A stretch of 64,000 nt of DNA from UBA2402 sp044371005. GTDB taxonomy: Bacteria > Planctomycetota > Phycisphaerae > Phycisphaerales > UBA1924. The first letter of the stretch is position 1; every line of letters starts with the position of its first letter. Shown piece after piece: positions 35,570 to 43,894 of the stretch. Both the position numbers and the translations under genes were made by a program. The stretch is from positions 1 to 64,000 of the forward strand of contig JBILUL010000004.1 of the NCBI GenBank assembly GCA_044371005.1. The letters are read 5' to 3'. The notes below the pieces were generated by a model. The model did no database searches, was not told the DNA's origin, and saw nothing but the letters and a program-made list of their open reading frames with translations.

Positions 35570-37144
35570 ATGGTCCGTTCAACAACTGTCGTCGGTGGCG
35601 TTGCGCTGTCAGTAGCTGCGGCTCTGTGTGGGCCTTCTGCTGCGCACGCTCAGGATCTGGCGGTGCAGGTGGTGGCAACGGGGCTGGCGGCGCCCGTGTA
35701 TTGCACCGCGCCAGTCGGTGATGACAATCGCCTGTTCGTGGTGCAACTGCGTCGATTCGGCAATGGCCTGATCCGCGTGGTTGACCTGCGCACCGGGCAG
35801 GTTGCATCGGGCAGCTATCTTGACATCGGGCCGGTTGGTACCGGGGCCGAGCAGGGCTTCTACAGCATTGCCTTTCACCCCGAGTTCATGACCAACGGCT
35901 ACTTCTATGTGAAGTACTGCTCGGTTGGGGTGGCGGGCGTGACGGCGGGTGATGTGTATGTCGTGCGGTACCGCGCGATGGGTGGTGATCCAATGGCGAC
36001 CGCAGCGGACCCCGCATCGGCCCAGATCATCCTCAAGGTCACCAAGCCTGAATCAATCCACAACGGAGGTTGGCTGGGTTTCGGCCCAGATGGGTATCTG
36101 TATCTTGCCACAGGTGATGGCGGAAACTCCAATGACACGACGGGCGGCGTTTCGTTCCCGCCTTACCACACGCCCGAGACGGGCAATGCGCAGGATCTCA
36201 CGGACAACATCCTGGGCAAGGTGCTCCGACTCGACGTGAATGGTCCGGACGGGCAACCTGGAACTGCAGACGACGATGGGTACCCGGCGGATCCGAATCG
36301 CCACTACACCATTCCGCCGACCAACCCTTATGTGGGAACCGTCAATACACCCGAACTGTGGGCCAATGGCGTGCGCAATCCGTGGCGATGCAGCTTTGAT
36401 CGCGAAACGGGCGATTTCTGGCTCGGGGATGTCGGCCAGGCGGAGCGCGAGGAGATCAATCGCAACGTCGGCAATCAGCCCGCGATCAACTATGGCTGGC
36501 GATGCCTCGAAGGGACGCGATGCACGGGCCTTGCCGGGTGCTCCTGCGCGGATCCGACGATCGCAGCTCCGGTGCACGAGTACAACCACACCAATGGGTG
36601 CGCGGTGGTGGGTGGGTATGTCTATCGAGGGTCGGCGATCCCGTGGCTTCGCGGAACCTACTTCTTCGCGGACTTCTGCACCGTCGATCTCTTCTCGTTC
36701 AGGATGGTGGGGAACACGAAGACCGAGTTCACCGATCGCACCACCGAGCTTGATCCTGCCGGCACGATCACGAACGTGACGATCTCCTCATTCGGCGAGG
36801 ACGACCGGGGCGAACTGTATCTGGTGGACCAGAGCGCGGGACGACTGCTGCGGATCGTCGCGCCCGGCCCGCTGGTTGATTGCAACAGCAACGGTCGCCA
36901 CGACTTCGGCGACATCGCTTCGGGCAACAGCGCCGATACGAACACCGATGGCATCCCGGATGAATGCCAGGTCCTCTGTCCGGCTGATTTCAATCAGGAC
37001 GGGGGCGTGGATGGTGCGGATATCGAGGCGTTCTTCACGGCGTGGGCCGCGGGTGATTCTGCAGGCGATGTGAATCGTGATGGCGGCGTGGATGGTGCCG
37101 ACATTGAAGCGTTCTTCATTCCGTGGGAAGCGGGCGGCTGCTGA
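35570..37144 (+). CDS. Secreted PQQ-type glucose/sorbosone dehydrogenase-like protein with GC-type dockerin
   Basis: The ATG at 35570 follows AGGAG; the product is 524 residues with a signal peptide ending AAHAQ. The six-bladed propeller of the GSDH family is seen in LYLATGDGGNSND, NILGKVLRLDVNG, WANGVRNPWRCSFD, DVGQAEREEIN and YGWRCLEG. A thrombospondin-like Asn/Asp linker (DCNSNGRHDFGDIASGNSAD) follows. Residues 470-524 then form the paired GC-type dockerin ending WEAGGC. It probably oxidises aldose sugars with PQQ at the cell surface or in the periplasm. Many GSDH-fold proteins are not proven enzymes. It is convergent with the DinG-like gene with a one-base gap. Confidence 0.88.
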   Translation: MVRSTTVVGGVALSVAAALCGPSAAHAQDLAVQVVATGLAAPVYCTAPVGDDNRLFVVQLRRFGNGLIRVVDLRTGQVASGSYLDIGPVGTGAEQGFYSIAFHPEFMTNGYFYVKYCSVGVAGVTAGDVYVVRYRAMGGDPMATAADPASAQIILKVTKPESIHNGGWLGFGPDGYLYLATGDGGNSNDTTGGVSFPPYHTPETGNAQDLTDNILGKVLRLDVNGPDGQPGTADDDGYPADPNRHYTIPPTNPYVGTVNTPELWANGVRNPWRCSFDRETGDFWLGDVGQAEREEINRNVGNQPAINYGWRCLEGTRCTGLAGCSCADPTIAAPVHEYNHTNGCAVVGGYVYRGSAIPWLRGTYFFADFCTVDLFSFRMVGNTKTEFTDRTTELDPAGTITNVTISSFGEDDRGELYLVDQSAGRLLRIVAPGPLVDCNSNGRHDFGDIASGNSADTNTDGIPDECQVLCPADFNQDGGVDGADIEAFFTAWAAGDSAGDVNRDGGVDGADIEAFFIPWEAGGC

Positions 37145-37145
37145 G

Positions 37146-39467
37146 TCATTCGGTCACGACCGTGACACCCTCGGGCAGCGCCGCGATGAAGAGCCGTCCG
37201 TAGCGTGCGGTCAGCACGCGCGGGTCAAGCACCACGACGCGGCCTGAGTCGCTCTTGCTGCGGATGAGCCGGCCGAACCCCTGCTTGAACTTGATGATCG
37301 CCCGGGGCAGAGAATCCTCCATGAAGGGATTGCCGCCCCGTTCTTCGATGAGTTCGAGCCGCGCCTGCGTCAATGGCCGGTCGGGCGGATCGAATGGGAG
37401 TTTGGTGATGATGACGTTGCGCAGGTTTCTGCCGCGGACATCGACGCCCTGCCAGAATGAGGCTGCACCCAGCAGCACCGAGTGTTCGTTCTCCCTGAAG
37501 CGCTGCAGGATGAGGGTGCGGGACCCATCGCGCCCTTGAGCGAGCATCGGGAAGCCTCGCTGCGAAAGCGGCATGGCCAGTTCGTGCGCCATCGCGTTGA
37601 GCGTCGCGAAGCTCGTGAAGAGCACGAATGCGCCGCCCGCCGTGGCATCGATGTGACGGAGAATCTGGTGCGCCAGTGCCTTGTTGTACGGCGCTCTTGC
37701 ACCGCCGGGAACGCCGGCCGTGAGTTCACGCGGCACGAACACCTGCATCTGCGTGCGGTAGTCAAAAGGGCTCCCCACCTGAAACGCGCGTGAGCCTTCA
37801 CAGCCGATACGCGACATCAGATGGGCGAAGGCCGTCTCGGCACTTTCAGTGGACTCTTCTTCGCGGACACTCCTGGTGGCCAGCGTGGCGCTCGCCAGCG
37901 TCACCGAGAAGTCCTGTCGGAAGAGACGCTCTCTGAGGATCGGAGCCACCTCGACCGGCGCGCACGCCAGTTCAACGCGCTGCGTGGCTTGTCCGAATCG
38001 CTCCTCGTCGTCGCTGCCGCCGCCGGAGAGCTCCACCCAGTAGGCGTAGCCTGGCAGCGACTGGGAGAGAAGCACTTCCGCATCCGCGGCGATCATCTCG
38101 GCCCTCAGCGAATAACTGTTGAGTTCAAAGGCATCCGCCTCGCCCTTGCAGAGCGTCTTGAGACCCTTGAGCGACAAGGCCAGTTCACGCATCGCGGGCG
38201 TGAGGACATTGGCCACTGCGCCGGGCTCTCTCACGCGGCAGATGTTGTCAGAGCCTTGCACTGGCTTCTCGCCCGCCTGCGCCTTTTCCTCAAGGCGCCT
38301 TGCACGAACCAGTTCGATCAGCGAATCAAAGAACGCACGACAGACATCCGAGGCCTTCGTGACATGCGAGATGGCCCGATCGATCACTGCGCGGTCACCC
38401 ACCTGCAGTTCCAGCGAGGCCAGAGCACCTCGTCCAGTGCGCGGATGGTAGAGCGAGGAGAGCAGGAAGTTGATCCGCCGTTCCGTGAGCGATACGCCGA
38501 AGTGCTCGCTGGCGACATCCTCGACGTTGTGCGCTTCATCGAGCACCACGTGGTGATAGCGGGGGAGGATGGCCACTTCCTGTGAGCGAAGGGCCAGATC
38601 CGCGAAGAAGAGCGCGTGGTTGCAGATCAGCAGATTCGAGGCTTCGAGCCGCCGCCGGGCACGTTGGTAGAAGCAGACCTTGTAGGTGGGGCACCGGCGT
38701 CCCATGCAGTTGCCGCTGTCGGATTGCACCTTGTCCCAGACGCCGCCACGCTCGAGTTGCGGCAGCGTGGAGAGTGTTCCATCGGTGGTGGCATAGGCCC
38801 AATCTTCGATGGCGTGCAGGGAGCGACGAGCGACCGGGTCGGAGAAGAGTCGTTCCTGTCGCTGCGATGCGAGTTTCAGACGGCGCAGGCTCAGGTAGTT
38901 GCCCCGACCCTTGACCAGAATCGGGCGGACCGGATAGCGGGGGGGAATGGGAGTGCCCGCGTCGTCGGTGGGGCCCGCGATCGGATATCCATCGTCGTCG
39001 AAGGCCGTGATTTCATCGTCGGCCGGAGGAGGAGCCTCTTCAGGGCCGGGCAGGGTTTCCAGGGGCGGGGGCATTTCCAGGCCCATCGCCTTCAGGAGCA
39101 TCGGCACGTCCTTCTCGATCAACTGTTCCTGAAGCGAGATGGTGTGCGTGGCGATCACCACGGTTTCGCCCTTGAGGCAGCGAAGGATCGCGGGGACCAG
39201 ATAGGCAAAGCTCTTGCCGACGCCCGTGCCAGCTTCGGCGACCAGGTGCGTGCGAGTCTCCATCGCCGTCGCGACCGCGTGGGCCATGCGCAGCTGCTCC
39301 GGGCGTGACTCGTGCTGGGTGCCCAGGATCACGCTGACGGGGCCGCCTTGCCCGAGGATGTCTTCGACCGTTCGCTCCAAGGCTGCAAGCGTAGTGATCC
39401 CGAACAGTGGGTGGGGGGTGGGGGTGGGGGGGTGGGTTGCTACGATCCGCCCATGACTACTTCCCAC
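37146..39467 (-). CDS. dinG: DinG-family ATP-dependent DNA helicase
   Basis: The 773-residue frame has Walker A AGTGVGKS (about 79-86), the DEAH box VVLDEAHNVED and an Fe-S-type cysteine set (CMGRRCPTYKVC, with a fourth Cys in LLICNHA). Late motifs are LLGAASFWQGVDVRG and QGFGRLIRS. It belongs to the XPD/DinG 5'-3' helicases acting on R-loops, forked DNA and G-quadruplexes. The GTG at 39467 overlaps the divergent ridA start by 15 bases, and its first codons read through a C-tract. The true start is therefore probably further in, for example TTG at 39380, though no start has a good ribosome site. Confidence 0.9.
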   Translation of the reverse strand: MGSSHGRIVATHPPTPTPHPLFGITTLAALERTVEDILGQGGPVSVILGTQHESRPEQLRMAHAVATAMETRTHLVAEAGTGVGKSFAYLVPAILRCLKGETVVIATHTISLQEQLIEKDVPMLLKAMGLEMPPPLETLPGPEEAPPPADDEITAFDDDGYPIAGPTDDAGTPIPPRYPVRPILVKGRGNYLSLRRLKLASQRQERLFSDPVARRSLHAIEDWAYATTDGTLSTLPQLERGGVWDKVQSDSGNCMGRRCPTYKVCFYQRARRRLEASNLLICNHALFFADLALRSQEVAILPRYHHVVLDEAHNVEDVASEHFGVSLTERRINFLLSSLYHPRTGRGALASLELQVGDRAVIDRAISHVTKASDVCRAFFDSLIELVRARRLEEKAQAGEKPVQGSDNICRVREPGAVANVLTPAMRELALSLKGLKTLCKGEADAFELNSYSLRAEMIAADAEVLLSQSLPGYAYWVELSGGGSDDEERFGQATQRVELACAPVEVAPILRERLFRQDFSVTLASATLATRSVREEESTESAETAFAHLMSRIGCEGSRAFQVGSPFDYRTQMQVFVPRELTAGVPGGARAPYNKALAHQILRHIDATAGGAFVLFTSFATLNAMAHELAMPLSQRGFPMLAQGRDGSRTLILQRFRENEHSVLLGAASFWQGVDVRGRNLRNVIITKLPFDPPDRPLTQARLELIEERGGNPFMEDSLPRAIIKFKQGFGRLIRSKSDSGRVVVLDPRVLTARYGRLFIAALPEGVTVVTE
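39409..39436 (+). repeat. G-quadruplex motif with single-base loops
   Basis: Five G-tracts of 3, 6, 5, 7 and 3 guanines are separated by single T residues on the plus strand. Single-base loops give the most stable parallel quadruplexes. The motif lies 17-44 bases before the ridA start and at the very 5' end of the DinG-like gene on the other strand. Confidence 0.9.
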
Positions 39468-39923
39468 GATCCTGAAGCCGCTCTCGCCGCCCTTGGTCTT
39501 GCCCTGCCCGCTGCCGCGAAGCCAGTCGCGGCCTACATCCCGACCAAGCAGGTGGGCAACCTCCTCTACGTCTCAGGCCAGATCCCCATGCGTGAAGGAC
39601 AGATGATCGCCAAGGGGTCGCTGCCGACGCAGGTGTCGGAGCAGGTGGCTCTCGAGTGTGCGCAGCAGTGCACCCTCAACGGGCTCGCCGCGGCGAAGGC
39701 GGCACTTGGCTCGCTCTCGCGGATCAAGCAGGTCGTGCGTGTTGGCGTCTTCGTGTGCAGCGAGCCGGGCTTCGAGCAGCAGCCCAAGATCGCCAACGGG
39801 TGCAGCGAACTTCTCGTCAAGGTCTTTGGTGATGCCGGTCGTCACTGCCGTGCCGCGGTGGGTTCGGTGGCGTTGCCGCTTGGCGCTCCGGTCGAGATTG
39901 AGTTCCTCTTCGAGGTTCAGTGA
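39453..39923 (+). CDS. RidA/YjgF family protein
   Basis: The 156-residue protein belongs to the longer RidA branch. LLYVSGQIPMREGQ, then RIKQVVRVGVFVCSEPGF and the C-terminal RAAVGSVALPLGAPVEIEFLFE match the family. RidA members deaminate reactive enamine/imine intermediates. The arginine of the canonical site is present in RAAVG. The ATG at 39453 lacks an obvious ribosome site and lies just after a G-quadruplex motif. It is followed by a YceH gene 23 bases on. Confidence 0.88.
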   Translation: MTTSHDPEAALAALGLALPAAAKPVAAYIPTKQVGNLLYVSGQIPMREGQMIAKGSLPTQVSEQVALECAQQCTLNGLAAAKAALGSLSRIKQVVRVGVFVCSEPGFEQQPKIANGCSELLVKVFGDAGRHCRAAVGSVALPLGAPVEIEFLFEVQ

Positions 39924-39946
39924 TCTGCAAGTGAGGGTTGCGAGCC

Positions 39947-40612
39947 ATGGTGAATCTGAATCGGGATGAATGCCGCGTGCTGGGCACGATGATCGAAAAG
40001 GCCCAGACCGTTCCTGGCCAGTACCCCATCACGCTCAACGCGTTGACCAACGGGTGCAGCCAGAAGAACAATCGCGACCCTGTCACGAACCTGAGTGAAG
40101 ATCAGGTCTTCGAGGCGGTGGACACATTGCGGGGCAAGGGCATCGTGCGCGAGGTGATGCTCACGGGAAGCCGCGTGGCCAAGTTCAGGCACGTGGCCCG
40201 CGAGATTTTCGCCGTCAGCACCGAGGAACTGGTCATACTCGCGGAGTTGTGGCTGCGCGGCCCGCAGTCCGCGGCGGAGCTCCGGGCCAATGCCTCGCGC
40301 ATGGCTCCGCTCGAATCCGTTGAATCGGTTACGGCACTCCTGCATGCGATGGCGGCACGGCCCGAGCCGTTTGTGCGTGAACTTCCCCGCCGGTCGGGCG
40401 AGCGAACCACGCGATTCGTTCAGCTCATCTCGCCGGACCTGCATGATGTCTCGGCGCCGCTGCACAGCGATGCGGGAACGCACGAAGTGCATCAGGGCAG
40501 CCGGCAGACCGACGAGCAGCTGTTGCAGCGCCTCGAGCGGCTCGAGAAGCAGTGGGTGGAACTCAAGGCGAGTGTCGATTCGCTCGTCGCGGCAGTGGGG
40601 CGGCTGGGCTGA
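39947..40612 (+). CDS. yceH: YceH family (DUF480) protein
   Basis: The ATG at 39947 has GAGGG 9 bases upstream and gives 221 residues. The YceH signature is clear: RVLGTMIEKAQTVPGQYPIT, then LNALTNGCSQKNNRDP and ELWLRGPQSAAELRANASRM. The fold is tandem winged helices, and the function is unproven although conserved in many bacteria. The C-terminal 40 residues form a probable coiled coil (LLQRLERLEKQWVELKASVD). Confidence 0.93.
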   Translation: MVNLNRDECRVLGTMIEKAQTVPGQYPITLNALTNGCSQKNNRDPVTNLSEDQVFEAVDTLRGKGIVREVMLTGSRVAKFRHVAREIFAVSTEELVILAELWLRGPQSAAELRANASRMAPLESVESVTALLHAMAARPEPFVRELPRRSGERTTRFVQLISPDLHDVSAPLHSDAGTHEVHQGSRQTDEQLLQRLERLEKQWVELKASVDSLVAAVGRLG

Positions 40613-40668
40613 GCGTTCGGATTGCCCCCTGGTACTTTCAAGATGCTGTGATTGCGGGCCTGACTCCT

Positions 40669-41652
40669 ATGAACAGTCAAGAAGTGCGCTATTCGTGGAA
40701 ACTCCTTCGTGCCGGCACGTTCCGTCTCGACGGCGGTTCAATGTTCGGGCTGATTCCGCGGAGTGTCTGGAGCAGGTCGGTTGCCTGCGATGAGAAGGGC
40801 CGCATCACGGTGCAGCACAACTGCCTCCTGCTTGAAGGTGGCGGGCGACGGGTGGTGATCGAGGTGGGCACGGGTGACAAACTCGATCCGAAGAGCCGCG
40901 ATCTGTTCGCGATGGAAGACCGTGACATCCGCGCCGCACTGCATGAAGTGGATTGCAGGTGTGAGGACATCAATGCCGTCGTGACGACGCACCTGCACTT
41001 CGATCACAGCGGTGGTCTGACGCGATTGTGTTTGCCGGGCGAAACGGCAGATTGGACCGGTGCCGCGTCAGGGATGGCTGGCGCTCGGCCGGATCATGGT
41101 GTGAAGCTCACCTTTCCCAACGCGACCATCTACACGCAGGAACGTGAATGGAAGGACGCCCTCGCAAACCGCAGCGTGATGACACGAACGTACTTCAAGG
41201 ACCACTTGCTGCCACTGGCTGAGCGGATCGTGCGAGTGGATTCTCCACGACCCTTCCCGCTGGGCCAGATCCCGGAGCGCGATCAGCTTCCGATGGTCGA
41301 TGTGGAGACGCGGACGACGTCGCTGCCGGGGCTTCCGGGCGTGGGCGTCTTCCTTGTGCCGGGGCACACGTGGGGCCAGCAGGCCATCACATTCGTCGAT
41401 ACCACCGGTCAGCGCGTGGTCTACGTGCCCGATGTCATGCCCACCGCGGCCCACCTGGGGCAGGCCTACAGCCTCGCCTATGACGTGGAGCCGTACACCA
41501 GCTGTGTCTCGCGGCACTGGCTCCTGGCCGAGGCTTCCGTCCGCAAGTGGGTGCTGGTACTCGATCATGAGCCAGGGCACCCTTGCTTCACGGTGAAGAC
41601 CAATGAAAAAGGCTGGTTCGATCTCGAACCAGCCTCGATTGGATGTGGGTGA
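40669..41652 (+). CDS. MBL-fold metallo-hydrolase
   Basis: The ATG at 40669 gives 327 residues; a GTG at 40648 is possible. The zinc-binding motif is TTHLHFDHSGG. Further ligand motifs are VFLVPGHTWGQ, VYVPDVMPTAAH and a late His in LDHEPGHPC. This is a lactonase/glyoxalase-like branch with a two-metal centre. The substrate is unknown. The last codons (GWFDLEPAS) also encode a hairpin that serves as the terminator of the convergent gene. Confidence 0.88.
   Translation: MNSQEVRYSWKLLRAGTFRLDGGSMFGLIPRSVWSRSVACDEKGRITVQHNCLLLEGGGRRVVIEVGTGDKLDPKSRDLFAMEDRDIRAALHEVDCRCEDINAVVTTHLHFDHSGGLTRLCLPGETADWTGAASGMAGARPDHGVKLTFPNATIYTQEREWKDALANRSVMTRTYFKDHLLPLAERIVRVDSPRPFPLGQIPERDQLPMVDVETRTTSLPGLPGVGVFLVPGHTWGQQAITFVDTTGQRVVYVPDVMPTAAHLGQAYSLAYDVEPYTSCVSRHWLLAEASVRKWVLVLDHEPGHPCFTVKTNEKGWFDLEPASIGCG
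41605..41635 (-). terminator. Intrinsic terminator of the TPR lipoprotein gene, lying inside the MBL gene
   Basis: AGGCTGGTTCGA and TCGAACCAGCCT form a perfect 12-base stem with a TC loop. On the minus strand a TTTTT run follows directly. It lies about 40 bases beyond the TPR gene stop and within the last coding bases of the convergent MBL-fold gene. Confidence 0.85.
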
Positions 41653-41673
41653 TCGCTGCCGAGCAGCGAGTGA

Positions 41674-42369
41674 TCAGTTGCCCTTGGGAGCGTACTCGGG
41701 CAGCACGAACTCTTCGGGCTTGAGGCCGAATCCCGGTGCGGGCTTTTCACCCAGCTCGATCAGCTTGGCGACGACATCAGGGTTCGAAGGGTCGATGAAG
41801 TATGCCATGCGCAGGCGACGCGTCTGTGACTTGAGGTCGCCGACGGACGCATGGAACTCAGCGAGCGCGATCTGCGGCTTGGTCGACTTGCCGCCATCGA
41901 TCTTCGCGGCGGTGAGCAGTGCTTCCTTGGCTTCATCGGCGTTGCCCAGCTTGGCCGAGAAGGTGCCGAGGCGGAGGTAGTCGCTGACGCGTCCACGCTC
42001 TGATGCATTGCGGCGAAGCAGCGTCGTCAGCGCGTCGCGCTCATCGGCGTCGAGCATCGCCTGCGCCTGCAGGTCGAGGTAGTCGTCGTTGAGGGGCGAA
42101 ACGTCGAGCGCAATCGTCAGTTCCTCGATGGCGCTGCGGGCGCGGCCATCAGCGACGTAGGCCTTGGCCAGGTCGTAGCGGAGCTGGTGGGCTTCGGGCT
42201 TGCGCTGGATGTACTCAGCGTAGTTTTCCTGAGCCTTCATGTAGTCGCCGGCTTTGTACGCCGCGTCGCCATCACGCTTGACGATGTGCAGCGGACGCTT
42301 GGAACCGCATCCTGCGACCAGTGAACTGAGAGTGAGAGCTGCGATGAGCAGCGGGCGTGCCAATTTCAT
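41674..42369 (-). CDS. TPR-repeat lipoprotein
   Basis: The ATG at 42369 has AAGGA 7 bases upstream; the product is 231 residues. The lipobox is SLVAGC (Cys21), so the protein is lipid-anchored. Several TPR-like helix pairs follow (AAYKAGDYMKAQENYAEYI, then LAKAYVADGRARSAIEELTIAL and FSAKLGNADEAKEALLTAA). It is probably a periplasmic protein-interaction scaffold. Its partner is unknown. It is divergent from the TlpA-like gene across 276 bases. Confidence 0.88.
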   Translation of the reverse strand: MKLARPLLIAALTLSSLVAGCGSKRPLHIVKRDGDAAYKAGDYMKAQENYAEYIQRKPEAHQLRYDLAKAYVADGRARSAIEELTIALDVSPLNDDYLDLQAQAMLDADERDALTTLLRRNASERGRVSDYLRLGTFSAKLGNADEAKEALLTAAKIDGGKSTKPQIALAEFHASVGDLKSQTRRLRMAYFIDPSNPDVVAKLIELGEKPAPGFGLKPEEFVLPEYAPKGN

Positions 42370-42436
42370 GAACAAGTCCTTTCCGTGGAAGACAGCATGA
42401 TAGTGGCCGCGCTCAACTCGCAGGGTTCGGTCCGGT

Positions 42437-42465
42437 TTGTTTCTGTGTAAGATGTTGCGGATAAT
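42437..42465 (+). promoter_or_regulatory. Candidate sigma-70-type promoter of the TlpA-like gene
   Basis: TTGTTT is followed after exactly 17 bases by GATAAT. Transcription would start near 42472 and leave a leader of about 170 bases that contains two inverted repeats. Confidence 0.55.
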
Positions 42466-42585
42466 GGATTTAGCTGATTCCTGCGTGGCGTGGTCCTGTG
42501 GGTGGAAGGGGTGGGTCTGTGTTGAAAATCCGGGGTGTTACCCGGGAACCAAACGCCTTACAATGGATCCAACTGATTCGGGCTG

Positions 42586-42605
42586 CCGCTGCGTGCACGC
42601 AGCGG
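42586..42605. promoter_or_regulatory. 20-base perfect palindrome in the leader of the TlpA-like gene
   Basis: CCGCTGCGTGCACGCAGCGG is self-complementary over its full length. It lies 31 bases before the ribosome-binding site. Another stem (CCGGG and CCCGG) lies about 40 bases upstream. It could act as an operator or as an mRNA hairpin. Confidence 0.5.
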
Positions 42606-42645
42606 GATTCCTGCCCGACTGAATGTGTCCCCCTATGGAGTCTGT

Positions 42646-43791
42646 ATGAAACGCAATGTTGGCCTGATTTCCGTTCTTGCTCTTTCCCTGTGTGCCGGCC
42701 TGGTGATTCCGGTTGGAATCGCTTCGGCTCAGGAAGCCGCGGCGAAGGAGACCGCGAAGGCGGAACTGCTGACGGTTGGTTCGAACGCTCCCGCGCTCAA
42801 GGTTGGCAAGTGGGTCAAGAACGGCGAGGTCAAGGGCTTTGAGAAGGGGAAGGTCTACGTCGTTGAGTTCTGGGCGACCTGGTGTGGTCCGTGCATCAAG
42901 ACCATTCCGCACCTCACTGAGATGGCGAAGCATTACAAGGACAAGGTCACGTTTGTCGGCGTGAGCGTCTGGGAGAATGATGAGTCATATGTCGAGACCG
43001 TTGAGAAGTTCGTCGCGAAGATGGGCGACAAGATGGACTATCACGTTGCGGTTGACGACAAGGTCGGCAACGACGGCACGATGGCGAAGACCTGGATGAC
43101 CGCTGCTCAGCAGGACGGCATTCCTTCGGCCTTCATCGTCAACGGCGAGGGCAAGGTTGCGTGGATTGGTCACCCGATGAGCATGGAGAAGCCTCTCGAG
43201 GAGATCGCCGCGGGCAAGTGGGACATGGCCAAGGCAGTGGCGGACGCGAAGAAGGCTGCGGAGCAGGAAGCCGCGGATCGTGCGAACCAGAAGGTTCTCA
43301 TGGCCGAAGGCAAGACGCTTCAGGAGGCTTTCATGGCCAACGACCACGGCAAGGTCGTCGCCGAGATCGATCGCATTCTGGGCAAGCACCCCGCTCTGGC
43401 CCGCCAGCTGAACCCGATCAAGTTCATGTCGCTGCTCAAGTCCGATGAGGCCGGCGCCTACGCGCTGGGCAAGTCGATGGTGGCAGGCGAGTTCAAGAGC
43501 GATCCGCAGGTGATGAATCAGGTGGCGTGGACGATTCTGGACACGGCCGATCTGAAGAAGCCCGACTTCGCTCTCGCGCTCGACGCGGCCAAGGCCGCGG
43601 CAGAGGCCACGAAGCACGAAGACGGCATGATTCTCGATACGCTCGCTCTCGCCACGTTCAAGAGCGGCGATACCGCCAAGGCAATCGAGATTCAGACCAA
43701 GGCGATTGATCTGGCCAAGAAGACCGGCGACAAGGACACGGTCGCCGAGATGGAAGGCCGTCTCGCTGAGTTCAAGAAGGGCGGCAAGTAA
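42646..43791 (+). CDS. Exported TlpA-like thioredoxin-fold protein with helical C-terminal extension
   Basis: The ATG at 42646 follows GGAG by 5 bases; the product is 381 residues with a signal peptide ending IASAQ. The thioredoxin domain (about 45-205) has YVVEFWATWCGPC (Cys80 and Cys83) and a cis-Pro in GIPSAFIV. Residues 205-381 form Ala/Lys-rich TPR-like helices. It is probably a periplasmic disulfide reductase, for example for cytochrome c maturation or oxidase assembly; the extension may bind a partner. It is a single gene ending at a bidirectional terminator. Confidence 0.92.
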   Translation: MKRNVGLISVLALSLCAGLVIPVGIASAQEAAAKETAKAELLTVGSNAPALKVGKWVKNGEVKGFEKGKVYVVEFWATWCGPCIKTIPHLTEMAKHYKDKVTFVGVSVWENDESYVETVEKFVAKMGDKMDYHVAVDDKVGNDGTMAKTWMTAAQQDGIPSAFIVNGEGKVAWIGHPMSMEKPLEEIAAGKWDMAKAVADAKKAAEQEAADRANQKVLMAEGKTLQEAFMANDHGKVVAEIDRILGKHPALARQLNPIKFMSLLKSDEAGAYALGKSMVAGEFKSDPQVMNQVAWTILDTADLKKPDFALALDAAKAAAEATKHEDGMILDTLALATFKSGDTAKAIEIQTKAIDLAKKTGDKDTVAEMEGRLAEFKKGGK

Positions 43792-43815
43792 GAGCCCCGG
43801 TTCGACCTGAAAAAC

Positions 43816-43849
43816 ACAACCGCCCCGGCCTTCTGGTCGGGGCGGTTGT
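43816..43849. terminator. Bidirectional terminator between the TlpA-like and M48 genes
   Basis: A 15-base stem with one G-U pair (ACAACCGCCCCGGCC and GGTCGGGGCGGTTGT) closes on TTCT. The minus strand has a good T-run (GTTTTTC), while the plus strand has only CGTTTA. It serves both convergent genes, better for the minus strand. Confidence 0.85.
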
Positions 43850-43894
43850 CGTTTATGGGCTTGGGGAACTGTCCGCGGGGATTGGGCCGCTGGC

